Assembly: GCA_963575745.1 (NCBI GenBank)
Contig: CAUYUJ010012091.1
Location: forward strand, 124,001 to 188,000
Length of the DNA: 64,000 nt
Reading direction: 5' to 3'
Source: Prorocentrum cordatum
Taxonomy: Eukaryota; Sar; Dinophyceae; Prorocentrales; Prorocentraceae
In this document: positions 10,690 through 20,900 of the stretch, piece by piece
Position numbering within the stretch: position 1 is the stretch's first letter
How the letters are laid out: each line of letters begins with the position of its first letter
Translations under genes and position numbers: made by a program
The notes under the pieces: model-generated
What the model was told of the DNA's origin: nothing
The model's database searches: none
Seen by the model: only the letters and a program-made list of their open reading frames with translations

Positions 10690-10832
10690 CGACCCGTCCT
10701 CCCTTTCCTCCTCCTCCTCCTCCTCCTTGTCCTCCTCCTCCTCCTCCTCCTTCTCCTCCTCCTCCCTCCTCCCTCCTCCCTCCTCCCTCCTCCCTCCTCC
10801 TCCTCCTCCTCCTCCTCCACCTCCTCCCCCTC
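10690..10832 (+). repeat. (TCC)n microsatellite
   Basis: Polypyrimidine tct/tcc run, one of many in this window. Frames crossing it on both strands are low-complexity artefacts. Confidence 0.9.
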
Positions 10833-11399
10833 CTCGGGTCGCGTCGCCTACGGCCCCGTCCACTCCACATTGGGCGACGCAAAGAAAGGGGGTCGTCTGC
10901 GCCGACACTGGCGCGAAAGCTGCCCGCGTAAGCTCGCGCGTAACCGCCCTTGTCTCCACTGCAGCGTGCGTGCCGTGCCGGCGGCCTGCGTAAGCCACCG
11001 CGCAAGGTCGCTGTGCCATATCGCGCACGACCCGTTTCTCATCGTCGATTGGCTTCTCTGCGGGAGGCGAGAAGTCATGGTGGTGATGAGGGGCTCCCAG
11101 ATACCCTGGTCTCCCTCGCAGGCTCCAGCAAAGAGGGCTGGTGTAAAGATTTTGTGGATCTCCGGACGTTCCCAGCGCCAGTCGCATCATGATGTCACGC
11201 TCGTCCTAATTACTCTCTTCCTCGACCCTTCCCCCCGCTTCCTCCTCATGGGTCCTGTCATCCTCCATCCCCCTTCAATCTCGTCGATCCTCTCTTCCCC
11301 ATCAGTTTTTTTCTTCTCGCTCCCCCAGTCGTGGTCCTCTCCTCCCCTATACCCGCCCTCGGCCCGCCACACCCTCTCCTAACGCAAACGGGCACTACT
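10833..11399. other. no supported gene
   Basis: Mixed sequence turning pyrimidine-rich towards 11220-11350. The plus frame 10531-11382 is open, but only through low-complexity segments. The start of the LINE that follows cannot be fixed. Confidence 0.35.
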
Positions 11400-11559
11400 G
11401 GAGACTCAATCTCTTTTCTGTCGCCGCACGCGTGGTGCATGCTTTGCGACCGCTGCGGCTTTCTCGTCTTCCTCGCACGCGCGCTGCTCGGACTGAGCCA
11501 GGAGAACTCGCCACAGGAGATTGCAACAACGTGCTTCCCCTGCAGGTGCCCACAATCGT

Positions 11560-12240
11560 CACCGCCTACAGGACGGTGCTGACAAGTCGGGCTACGCCAC
11601 ACCTGCCGGCGGCGAGGAGCTCGAGCCCCAGGTCGAGAAGTTCCTCTCCCTGGTCAGGGACGCCCTCTCCAGTTCCTCTCCCTCTCCAAGTCTGTCATGG
11701 AGGCTATCTACGACGTCGCCACTGAGGCCGCCACCACTGCCGCCACCAAACAATTCTCGCAAGTCGAGCTCAGCATGGCCCGAGAACTCTCCAAACAGGA
11801 CAAGGTCTAACAGTCGCAGTTCGCGTCGCAGGCGGCTCCGGTCGCTACAGTCTTGTCGAGCGTATCCCGACTCGAGCAGCAGCACGAAGAGCTCAACCAG
11901 CAGGTCGCCGACCTCTCCCAGCGCATGGGCCTCGCAGAGCAGCCGACGGCTACCACTCGGGCCGAGATTCAATCGGCCCTTAAACAAATACCTTCAACAT
12001 AATGCGACCCCATCATCATTTGGCCCAACACCGAGGACTTCGTCTCGCATGCAGTGGCCCATGCCATCGTCACTGAGTACCAGATCTCCCTCATGGGCGG
12101 CGCCATGGATAAGAACTTCGCGTTGCCAGCCCACCAGTTGCTGCCTCAGCGCTGCCGGCCAGGCGATCCTCAACCAGTGCCGTGACGACAACAGGAAGTG
12201 GAAACTCACCATCAAGAGCCCAGGCGGCCCGACCAAGGCT
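11560..12240 (+). pseudogene. LINE ORF1-like remnant
   Basis: A frame reading DGADKSGYATPAGGEELEP, then KFLSLVRDALSS, shifts near 11675 into SKSVMEAIYDVATEAATTAA and SMARELSKQDKV, then a stop. After it comes a heptad-rich coiled-coil stretch (SRLEQQHEELNQQVADLSQR) and, after another stop, FVSHAVAHAIVTEYQISLMG. A further frame gives ILNQCRDDNRKWKLTIKSP. The order (hydrophilic, coiled coil, nucleic-acid-binding-like) fits LINE ORF1 proteins of dinoflagellates. At least one frameshift and two stops make this a pseudogene. It lies directly upstream of the endonuclease-like part in the same orientation. Confidence 0.45.
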
Positions 12241-12589
12241 TACCTATCTCCTGATGTTTTTTTTTTGGTCCGTGCGCCTCAACTTCTCCCAAACCAACAT
12301 CGCAAAGATTTTCAAACACGTCTTCCCCAATATGCTGACCAACTGCCGCATGCCAAGAACACCTCCTCTACTTTCTTCAACACGATGTGGATCGCACAGG
12401 GACATTGGGCGACACCAACAACAAGGCGACGATTTGGGTCAACGACCTGGAAGTGGAGCGGGCGCCACTTACCCGAGGCAATATGGACTGTGCTGTTGCC
12501 TTCTGCCGGTCTTCGGCTGCTTCCTCTTGGAGCGGCCGTGCGTCGCGCCCCCAGACTCAGACTGGTTGGACGACTTATTCAATCTAGCC

Positions 12590-13340
12590 CGTTCCTGGCT
12601 ATGCGCCGTCTTCCCGGCACGTGGCACGCTCGCTTTGAGCATGTTTCTTCGAATCCGCAGACTCTTGCGAATCTTGCTGCTCGGCGTGCCCGTGAGAAAT
12701 GGTCTTCCCTGGCCGGCCATCTCAAAGATGCCGATGTCTTCTTCTGGCAGGAAGTTCAGCGTGATGATCCATACGTCACCGACCTCATGCGGCCATCGCC
12801 CGCCAAGTTCGCTTGTGAGTACTTTGCCACGGCTTACGAGACATCTGGAGGCGAGCTTATTGTTTGGGCAGACGCATGGGCTGGCGCGGCTACCGTGCAG
12901 CATGCACCGAACGTTCCTCGACGTGCTCTTGCTTCTACATCCCAGTACCAGCATACGGAACCACGCTTCGCTAACATCCAGACTTTTGGCATCACGAGGG
13001 CACAGTCCCAGGATATCTACAATCGCGTGGTTGCCGACTGGGACCGAATGAGCGCGCGCCCCGAAGAGCGAACTGGAACATCGGCCCTCCCGGCTTGGAT
13101 CGCCATTTGGAATGTCCAGAGTTTCCACGTCCCCACCTACCCCGTAACCTCTCCAGTGCCGAGGCCAGCTTTTCACAATGTTCGCAAGGTGTGTACCGCT
13201 TGATCGAGATCCGCCCCCTGCACTTCGCTCGCTGCCACAGGGCTTCGAACGCGCTCGTCACACTTGATCGCGCCTTCCTGGCGAACCTGGCAACCTGTCT
13301 TCTCAGTATGCTCTTTGAGCCGTCGGCCCCAGTTTGCCGG
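12590..13340 (+). pseudogene. LINE endonuclease-like remnant
   Basis: The frame through 12640-13050 reads LAGHLKDADVFFWQEVQRDD, then FATAYETSGGELIVWADAWAG. It resembles the first half of an apurinic endonuclease (EEP) domain, where an acidic residue follows a hydrophobic strand (here DADVFFWQE). In another frame, about 13240-13310 gives SNALVTLDRAFLANLATCLL, similar to the conserved S-R-I-D-R-x-(F/Y) block that closes the domain. Compare DADLVFWQE in the copy at 5179-6813, which suggests related elements. The catalytic histidine and GDxN motifs are not visible, so it is degenerate. Confidence 0.45.
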
Positions 13341-14439
13341 ATGAAATGTTCTCGTCTGAACAGATCTGACCGTGCCCCGTTCGCGATCGAGAATCGCTAT
13401 CTGGATCCTGTTCCCGCCGCCCAGCTGCGCATCCATCGGGGCGCTGCTCGGCGCCCGTCTTCCATTGAATCGCTGCAAAGTGGATGGCGCGAGCGGACCC
13501 CGAGCACTTCCGCGGCGTGGACAAGCTCATGGCGGCAAAGTCCGCCCTTGAAGCGATTTCTATCTAAGCCCGCAACGCTCTGGTTCAACGGGGGGTCTCA
13601 ACGTGGATGTACTGTCCTGCTGCCAGCGCACTTTCGCTGCGTTTGGCAGAATGATACTCGTTTGCGCGAGAAGTCTGCGCTTCGCATGCCTTTCGCGCCT
13701 CGGCGCAAGGAGCCATTTCAAGGCAAGCCCCGCCTTCGTGCCCAATTCAGTTCGCGGTTGCCGTCGCAGCGAGGAAGAATGGACAGTTCGCGAGGGGGGA
13801 GTTTGATGGGCTGGACGAGCTGGGCCGCCCTGCGAACGGCGAGCCTTCGGCCGCCTGTCCCCCGCGCGCTCGCGGAAGAGCCGCGGCGCGCGATGCCGCC
13901 ATTTGCGGCCTTCGTTCGCCAAATTTGCCCACCTCTCTGGCGCGCAAATCGCCGACGTCGTCGAACGCGACCCCGAGAGGGCGCAGGACATCATCGCGAG
14001 TGCTGGGCGAAACAGTTTCTCGCCGAGGAGTTCCCGGCGCCCGGGGCGAACCCTCGGACCAGTGCGGGCGCCATTGTGGCGGTGCCGAATTGCGCCCGCC
14101 TGGGGCGGCAGCGATTTTTTTTTCTCGGAGCGCCGCTCTCTATCCCCCCCCGGCGCCGACGGGGCCCTGCGCCCAGCTGTCTGGGGCTCCGCCGCCATCG
14201 AGGACATCGCCGAGGGGGCTGGGCCGCGCGCCGCGGCATTGCGCCGCGCCGCGCCACGGCCTGCTCCACGCCCATCACCCCCCAAAGGACAACGCGAACA
14301 TCATGTAGTTGAAGTTGCGTGTTCCCCCGGTTACCTTTTGCCGCCGAAGTGGCCAGAATGCGGGTGCAGAGACGATTGCCGGGCGCCTTGCGCCCGTGCT
14401 GACCTCTCACCTCACCGAGCAGGCCCCGCGCGAGCAGCG

Positions 14440-14985
14440 CGGCCTCGTCAGGCGCCGTCAGTTCGTGGATGACATTATCGGGCTCGACGCCCACGTCGCA
14501 CGGGCGCCACGTCGGACACAGGGCAGTTCATGTCACGTTGGTTTGGCGACGGGGCATGGCGAAGCTTTTGTTTCCGTTGCTCTGCTCACAGCTGGCTCTT
14601 GAAAGTGCTTCGGCGCCAGGGTTGGCCCGGTTCGGTTATCGGCCTCTTCCTTTCCACGCGTGGCTTCGCGGCTGCGGCCGCGGCCAATGCTGGCGCGTTG
14701 CAGGGCGATCCGCTAAGCTCAATCTTCTCTGCCTCATTCGCTCCCCCCATGGTGATCGGCCTCTGCGCGGCGGTCTCCGACTGGGGGGCTCTCGGAACGC
14801 GCGCTGGTGGCGGCGGAATCTCATCGCGGGGCACCCGGGCTGTCGCCCGCGCCCTCGCCCTGCGCATCTTGGCCAAGCACGCCGCCAGCGCGACCGAGAA
14901 GCTGGAGAAATTTAGGCGTCGGCGACGGGAGCTCGCTGCAAGCCGCCCCCGGTCGGTTTGCGTCAGATACGGGTGAATCCCAGCG
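14440..14985 (+). pseudogene. LINE reverse transcriptase remnant
   Basis: About 14447-14500 encodes RRRQFVDDIIGLDAH, matching the LINE RT block G-R-(Q)-x-x-D-N-I. After a frame change, about 14590-14760 encodes SWLLKVLRRQGWPGSVI and GALQGDPLSSIFSASF, matching the block Q-G-(C/D)-P-L-S-x-x-L-F before the catalytic Asp pair. The catalytic F/YxDD box is not found before the sequence ends at about 14985. This is the clearest evidence that 11.4-15.0 kb is a LINE. Confidence 0.65.
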
Positions 14986-15031
14986 CGCCCCCGTGGCCAA
15001 CATGTTCGTCTTGGGGCAGGATGCGGAGGTT

Positions 15032-15350
15032 CCCAGAGGTCCAATGGATCACCAGATGGATCAAGATGGCCCACAAACGCATATGGATCAACTTGAGCCA
15101 AAAAACCACAATGGATCAGGATATGATGAATGGATCAGGATGATGGGTATGGATCAGGATGACGTCAAGCGGCTCGGTGTATATATACATACTTAATACA
15201 TACATAATACATATATACATAATACATACACATGTTCAATCAATGCACGATGTACACACCACTATCGTCAGTTGTAGTGTACCTAGTTGAGTATATCCTA
15301 TGTGATTAGGTACATCATACAATAGATACACGACGTACACATCACCATCG
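15032..15350 (+). mobile_element. AT-rich dispersed element, plus-oriented copy
   Basis: It starts with a 32-bp end (15032-15063, beginning cccagaggtccaatggatca) that is an exact inverted copy of 31720-31751. Several atggatca repeats (to about 15160) follow, then strongly AT-rich sequence full of atacata motifs (15175-15350). The copy at 31370-31751 has the same parts in reverse orientation. No coding sequence; probably a nonautonomous element. Confidence 0.65.
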
Positions 15351-15544
15351 TCATCGCGTGAAGAGCCCTCCTCCGCCTCCACCTCCCCTGCCTATGGGGC
15401 CACGGAACGCGTCTGGCGGCGGGTCGGGCGGGCGGGTCTGGCGTGTCCTGGTATCATGGTGCCGTGCACGAACGTAGCGAACGGCGCCACCTGGCGCAGG
15501 CAGGGGGGCAGCAGGAGAACGGGAATGAAGTAGGAGGAAGAAAC

Positions 15545-15915
15545 GCTTGGGGGGGGGAGACGAGGACGGAGTGAGGTAGGAGGGGGAGGAGGAAGGGAGG
15601 GGAAGGCAGAATGGGAGGAGGAGGAGGAGGAGGAGGAGGAGGAGGAGGAGGAGGAGGAGGAGGAGGAGGAGGAGGAGGAGGAGGAGGAGGAGGAGGAGGA
15701 GGAGGAGGAGGAGGAGGAGGAGGAGGAGGAGGAGGAGGAGGAGGAGGAGGAGGGGAGGAGGAGGAAAAGGAGGAGGAGGAGGAGGAGGAGGAGGAGGAGG
15801 AGGAGGAGGAGGAGGAGGAGAGGAGGAATGGAGGAGGAGGAGGGAGGAGGAGGAGGAGGAGGAGGAGGAGGAGAATGAGGAGGAGGAGGGAGGAGGAGGA
15901 GGAGGAGGAGGAGAC
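15545..15915 (+). repeat. (GGA)n microsatellite
   Basis: About 370 bp of nearly pure GGA. Poly-Gly, poly-Glu and poly-Arg frames on the plus strand, and poly-Ser, poly-Pro and poly-Leu on the minus strand, are artefacts. Confidence 0.95.
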
Positions 15916-16136
15916 CTAGGTAGGCAGAGGGGGAACGAGGAGAAGGGGAGCAGGAGGAGGAGCAGGAGGAGGACGACGACGGGGGAGGAGGGAACGTGAG
16001 GGTGGGCCGAATGCGAGGGGGGATCGAGGGAGTTGGAGGTAGGCTCGCGCCAACGCGGTGGTGCCACAAACGGGCCGCGGCCCGAGCGAATCTTAACGCC
16101 GCATTGGCCGCCTCGCACGGGCCCGACGGGGGACGG

Positions 16137-16260
16137 GGGAAGAGGAGGAGAGGAGGAGAGGAGGAGGAGGAGGAGGAGGAGGAGGAGGAGGAGGAGGAGG
16201 AGGAGGAGGAGGAGGAGGAAGAGGAGGAGGAGGAGGAGGAAGAGGAGGAGGAGGAGGAGC
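16137..16260 (+). repeat. (GGA)n microsatellite
   Basis: Second GGA tract of about 120 bp, ending 20 bases before the acidic minus-strand frame at 16281-16511. Confidence 0.95.
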
Positions 16261-16280
16261 AGTTCCACCCACCCCCTCCT

Positions 16281-16511
16281 TAGTCGTCGTCGCTGATCTC
16301 GACGGCCGCGTCGGAGCTTGATTCGATCGTCTCGGCCACGCTGTCCTCGCTGCTCGTGACCCAATCATCGTCGACGATCGACCTCGGGGGGGCCGAGCGG
16401 CGCTCGATCGATCCATCGATCGACCGATCGCCGTTCGGATCGGGGATCCTTGTGGAGCCCTCGGGGCCCGATCGATCGGTCGGTCGACCATATATCGATG
16501 GCGTTGCCTAA
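16281..16511 (-). CDS. possible terminal exon, acidic C-terminus
   Basis: The minus strand reads from 16511 to a TAA at 16281-16283: 76 codons after a cttag|g acceptor-like sequence. It ends DWVTSSEDSVAETIESSS, then DAAVEISDDD, then stop. An acidic Ser/Glu/Asp-rich end with clean codons is typical of eukaryotic nuclear proteins. Against this, the upstream half lies in a cgatcgatc-rich stretch that could give an open frame by chance. No start codon lies in this frame before an upstream TAG, so an intron would be needed. Family unknown. Confidence 0.25.
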
Positions 16512-17317
16512 GCTCTAGGCTGCGGTGGCGGCGGCCCCGCGGGGGCCGTGTGCACCAAGAACACGCTCGGCACTGGCGTTATGAGGACCCACATCCCATG
16601 AGGGGCCCAGGGGGTGTATATTCGGAGCCACGCCCCGACAGGCGGCAGATCGATTCGACGAATCACAGTGCGCATCATCTTGGACCACGCTTCAAGGGGG
16701 AGGGGAGGTAGAGGTGCTGAGGTGGAGGGCGAAGGAGCGGGCGAGGGAGGAGGAGGGGAACCAGGCCAGGGGGATCGCCAACGTCGGGGTCTCGATGTTT
16801 TTCGTTACTCGACCCCTGGTTGTTTGTCCTGAGGTGTTTTTGTTAGTGGCTCTGGTGGCGTTGAAGTTTTTTTGTGGCCCTGGCGCCCGTTCAAAGCCCC
16901 TGGAAGCCGCGAGTAACCAAAAATACCGAAGCACGCGGCCGATCTCCCTGCCGATCGCCCCCTCTGGGCGCGCAGAAGGCGCGGCAGGGGTCCCAAGTCG
17001 ACCCGACCAATTTCCCCTGGATCGTGATAACTGTGGCCCTGGTGCCCGTTTTGAGCCCCTTAAAGCAGCACAACGCCACGCACGTAATTTTCTGTTAACA
17101 AAAAACTCGTGGCGATCTGCTGTTCCCTTGGCGCGGAAGGGGCGTCCAGGGGGCCCAGGAAGTCGACGCCCCAGGACCATTTCGTCTTGGGTGTTTCTGG
17201 CGGCCCTGGTGCACGTGAAGGGCCCCTGGGCGCCGCCACTCACCAAACACATCCTTCCCGATGTTCTGGAGGTGGGAGAGGGACGAAAAGCAAGCACCCT
17301 GGACACGGGAGGCACGG
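16512..17317. other. no supported gene; FB1 element begins at its right edge
   Basis: The plus frame 16714-17358 and minus frame 16692-17372 are both open across this stretch but overlap each other and show no domain. Repeated ggccctggtgcccgtttt-like blocks (16876, 17035, 17200) suggest a decayed ~160-bp tandem repeat. Confidence 0.4.
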
Positions 17318-17457
17318 GGCCACATGCGAACCCTACCCCTACACCCCACGACTTCTGAGGGGGGGGGTTCACTTCGTTCGGGAGCTCGCGAGCGAAGTGA
17401 ATCCCACCCTCCCCCTTCAGAACTCGTGGGGGGCAGGGGTAGGGTTCGCATGTGGCC
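17318..17457. mobile_element. fold-back element family FB1, copy 1
   Basis: The terminal arms, 17318-17340 and 17435-17457, are perfect 23-bp inverted repeats (ggccacatgcgaacccta...). Inverted similarity continues inwards (ttcacttcg / cgaagtgaa), so almost the whole 140 bp folds on itself. Related copies lie at 20785-20877 and 31046-31175. Nonautonomous MITE-like element. Confidence 0.85.
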
Positions 17458-18159
17458 TCCTAGTTCGAAAACCCGCGACGCTCTCTTGGACGGGCGCTGG
17501 GCCCCGCCTGGCGGCGCCACCAGCGCCGCCCCTGGAGAGCCCCCGCACGTACAGACCCAAGAGATCCGCGCGGACCTCCGACAGCTCGGAGAACTCAGGC
17601 ACGTGTCGTTCGCTTCTCCCCTACTCTTTCTCTTTCTCCGTCCCCTCCTCCGAGTCGGGGGCCTGGTTGAACCTGCTCCCGACCCCGTTGGTTTCTGAAC
17701 TGCGGGGGGAGGGGAAGGCAGGGTGACGGGGGGGGTGCGGGTGGACGTGGGCTGAGCGGCGGGGGGGGGGTCCGTGGAAGAGTGGGCCTCGGAGGATTGG
17801 GCGAACAAGGCAATACCCTCTGCTTTTTTGCCGTCCTCTCTCCTCCAGGACCCCCTCTTCCACGACGCCCCGCCCCCTGGGTGGGTCTCCGCTCAGTGCG
17901 GCACCGCTCGCAGAGCTCACCCTTCCGATCCTGAAGCCAGCTTTAGGCGCCGATTCGACAATTTGACGAGCTTTCCGAGAGGATCCAGCAGGCGACGAGT
18001 CGAGCGTCCCCAGGACCCCACCTTCGCCCCCCACCGTTCGAGGGGCCCGCTCCCCTCTTTGTCGCGCTAGTGTGCCTCCGAGCCGCGCCCCGCGGATCCA
18101 GAACGGAGGGATGGAGCCTCCCAGGAGGGGGGAGGAGAGGAAACGGGAGGGAAGGTTGA
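17458..18159. other. no supported gene
   Basis: GC-rich sequence with overlapping open frames on both strands and no recognisable domain. Purine-rich towards 18110-18160, where the next repeat begins. Confidence 0.4.
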
Positions 18160-18306
18160 GGGGCGATGATGTTAGCGATGATTCGCGATGGGTTGCGATG
18201 AGATGTTTTCTTCTTCTCCTCCCTCCCCCCTCCGTCCTCCCTCCGTCCTCCCTCCGTCGTCCCTCCGTCCTCCTCCTCCCCCTCCTCCTCGTCCCCCTCC
18301 TCCGCC
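18160..18306 (+). repeat. repeat family GATGA/TCC, copy 1
   Basis: A short core, gcgatgattcgcgatg (18174-18189), follows purine-rich sequence and is followed by a tcc-rich tract containing ccctccgtcctccctccgtc repeats. The same core and design recur at 24590-24640 and, more diverged, at 27915-27990. The pyrimidine part recurs at 19817. Confidence 0.75.
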
Positions 18307-19298
18307 TGCTTGGAGCACTGGAGGCGCGGCTTGCTGTGGCCTCTGCGCAGTGTGCGTCCCTGGCGGGGCACGTGGCGGCAGGTGCTCTCCCTCTGGCCGC
18401 TGCGGCGTACATCTTCGACATGGAGATTGACGCCTCCCTGCGTTTCGGGCGCTGGCTCCTGGCCACAGCCGAGGGTGCCCTTGAGCGCTTGGACTCTGCT
18501 TACGAAGGGTGGGCCAGGGCGCTCCTGGGGAGCCATCCCTGGCGCGACGGCGCTGTAGCAGTCTCAGAGCTAGGTTGGTCGCTCTCCGGTGGAGCACGGG
18601 CCATCCTGGACATCGCCTCCCGCAGAGCTGGTCTGTGGCTCCTTCCGGACGGAGACCTCTACAAGGGGACGTTTGTGTACGGCCATGTATCTCCAGGGCG
18701 CACCTGGGCGAGTGTCTCGCTGGCGCTGTTGGAAGAGTGGGGCCTGCCGGACTGGCCCGCCTGGGTCGGCGCTGCAAGGGGGGAGTCCGCCCTCCCGGCG
18801 TGCAAAGCACACATCCGAGACACCCTCAAGGCCAGATGCAGCGCAGCCCTACGCCTGCGACTGCACACGCGGGTCCGAGTGCCCGCCCCGCTTTCGCTCG
18901 GCCCAGTGCCCCGGGATGACCTTTCCACAGCGCTCTCTCTGCGCCTGCCCAGCACGGCCCTCTTCGGCCAGCGCTCCCTCAGTCGGCTCCGGTGCCAGCT
19001 CCTTGTCCTGAGCCACTCAGCAGGAGTCCGCTCGAGGGCCCGACGGCAGGTCTGTGTCTGCTGTCAGGGGCAGATTCTCAGCCCCATGCTGCATGTCCTG
19101 GGGAGCTGCAGCAACACTGGCGTGGCGAGAGCGGCATTCTGGGCAGCGCGCGGCTCCCCGCCTCCGCCGTCCAGGGAAGCAGCGGTCCGCGAGATCCTCT
19201 CGGTCCGCCCAGGGGAGGCCGGATTCGCGGAGGCAGCCACCCTCGCCAGAGACATTGACCTCGCTGTGTCGAGGTTCTGGGGCCCAGTGGCGGACTAA
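18307..19298 (+). pseudogene. LINE C-terminal region, 5'-truncated
   Basis: A clean plus-strand frame of about 330 codons ends at TAA 19296-19298. It runs through LLRLLGALEARLAVASAQ..., LDSAYEGWARALLGSHPW, ELGWSLSGGARAILDIASRR and CVCCQGQILSPMLHVLGSC. The last is a CxxC...C zinc-binding-like element resembling the region after the reverse transcriptase in dinoflagellate LINEs. The frame is longer upstream (from 18072), but that part is TCC microsatellite and not credible as coding. No reverse transcriptase precedes it, so it is a 5'-truncated insertion, the usual LINE outcome. The frame has no internal stop, so the insertion may be fairly young. Assignment is from pattern memory only. Confidence 0.55.
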
Positions 19299-19816
19299 AA
19301 GCTCGCCTTTCCTCCGCTCGGCCCGTCCTCCTTGCCTGCGTCCCACCTCCTCTCCCTCCCTCCGGAGCCGGAGGGTCGGGCAGAGCCAGGCTGGGCACGC
19401 TGAGGTTCAGGTGGATTGGCCCCTCCCCCCTCCTCTCCCTGGGAGTGGCTCTCCCCCCCTTCCTTCCGACGCCGCGCCACGCATCTGCGCCATGCACTGG
19501 CAGGGCCTCGGTCGGAAGGTCATGCAAGAGCTCCAATCGGAGAGGCCCTCCGGCTCTCCTCCGATTGGCCAATTCCCCCTCCACGGCCAGGCTTTTCTCC
19601 GACCCCCCACCTCCGAAGACGGGACGGTGCTGGGGAGGGCGGGGCCTGTAGCCCAGCTCCACCCACTCCTCCCCCTTCAGAATGCGGAGGCGGACTCAAG
19701 CTTGGTCGGCGTGGGGTCGCGCACGACGGCCCTCCCGGGCCCCAGGCGCCCCCCACGAAAAGGCGGCCACGCATGAGGCCTCCGACCGCCTCCTCTGGAG
19801 GACCAGTCCAGTCCAG
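19299..19816. other. pyrimidine-rich 3' flank of the LINE remnant
   Basis: Ctcc-rich sequence with two related blocks (gatctgg.. and ctccgattggccaattcccc around 19560). No poly(A) tail or gene seen. Confidence 0.4.
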
Positions 19817-19926
19817 TCCGTCCTCCCTCCGTCCTCCCTCCGTCGTCCCTCCGTCCTCCTCCTCCCCCTCCTCCTCGTCCTCCTCCTCCTCCTACTCCTC
19901 CTCTTCATCCTCCTAGGAGTTAGAGG
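19817..19926 (+). repeat. (TCC)n tract shared with 18229-18290
   Basis: The segment gtcctccctccgtcgtccct and its tcc-rich continuation are near-identical to 18229-18290. It ends catcctcctaggagttag, also seen as catcctcctaggagctag near 24792-24809. Confidence 0.85.
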
Positions 19927-20341
19927 AGGATATCCGAGCTGCGCGAGGAAGGAACCCCCTGAATACAGGAACGCTCCGACGCCAGAGCGAAGATCAGGAA
20001 ACCTAGGGCTCCAGGACAATCCCCGAATCCAGGAACGTCTCTGCAGTGGGCGATGATAAAGAAAACTCCGAATCCAGATCGAGCCCGTCCCGTGGCAAGC
20101 AGTCATATGCCGTATCAGGGCCAACGGCGAGCGGGATATGGTTTGTTCCTTCTTCCTCCTCCTCTTCCTCTTGCCCCTCCCCCACCCTCCTCCTCTTCAT
20201 ATTTCTTTCCCTCCTGGAGCCCTCGAGGCCTATTTGAGTTATCCCGCTCGGAGCCCCTGAGACGGCATAGTCAAGCGCGGTCGGAGCTGCACTTATTTTC
20301 CGTCCACAGCCAATCGCTGTCCACAGTACGTATCTGTCTCC
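19927..20341. other. no supported gene
   Basis: Mixed sequence with a tcttcctcc run at 20150-20215. Two related blocks around gaatacaggaacg (19961) and gaatccaggaacg (20024). Nothing else recognised. Confidence 0.4.
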
Positions 20342-20482
20342 ACCACCAGAAATAATATCCAGCAGAAATAATATCCACCAATCGTATCCACGGTAATAAT
20401 AGTATCCAGAAATAATATCCACCACTGTAATCATCCAGAAATAATAGTATCCAGCGATAATATCCACCAGAAACAATGCCCA
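20342..20482 (+). repeat. AT-rich minisatellite
   Basis: About seven degenerate units of the type cagaaataatatccacca, with spacing of roughly 18-25 bp. Non-coding. Confidence 0.85.
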
Positions 20483-20784
20483 GGGCCTGCCCGCCGCCCC
20501 GCCGCAGGCACACGTAGCAAATAGGAGACAACGAACGGCCTGGGGTTCAAGGGTTAGGGCGAGGGGTGCAGAGTGGGCTGGCATTCAAAATTGTTGGGTA
20601 GGGGTATTCTGGGGACTAGCACTGGCGAGCGGAGGGGCCGACTCGGAGCGTAGGAACAGGAAGGCGTACCCTTGCCCAATCCCCTCCGTTTAGAATGCGT
20701 TGAACACCGTGTCATCGTTGAGTCCTGCGTGCTGCCGTGGAGCATGTGCAAGCAAGCGTAACTGGGGGAAATATTAGAGAATGT

Positions 20785-20877
20785 GGCCACATATGCTCCC
20801 ACCCCCTACGAGTTTCCTTGGATGGGGGGGGGCACTTCAGTCGGCGAACTGAATCGGGGTAGGGTTCTCATGTGGTT
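20785..20877. mobile_element. fold-back element family FB1, shortened copy
   Basis: Starts ggccacatatgctccc and ends ggtagggttctcatgtggtt, with an internal cacttcag/ctgaa pair. Same design and end sequences as 17318-17457 but about 47 bp shorter. It lies 24 bp beyond the stop codon of the minus-strand gene at 20901. Confidence 0.7.
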
Positions 20878-20900
20878 GGGCAGCGGACTAGCCCCCCCCG

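Larger units (their letters stand above)
11400..14985 (+). mobile_element. degenerate LINE (non-LTR retrotransposon)
   Basis: About 3.6 kb of plus-strand coding remnants in the order expected for a LINE: ORF1-like coiled-coil region (about 11560-12240), endonuclease-like region (about 12590-13340) and reverse transcriptase (about 14440-14985). The reading frame changes many times and stops interrupt each part, so it cannot make protein. It ends shortly after the RT core, with no YADD/FADD box or C-terminal region seen. It is therefore 3'-truncated, or its 3' end is replaced by the AT-rich repeat at 15032. Boundaries are approximate. Confidence 0.6.

Noticed and set aside
15092-15108. Minus-strand match to the last 12 bases of the spliced leader (ttttggctcaag)
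   Set aside because: The 5' half of the leader does not match, and the site lies within atggatca-type repeats; probably chance.
15351-16364. 337-codon minus-strand Leu/Ser/Pro-rich frame
   Set aside because: Reverse of the GGA microsatellites.
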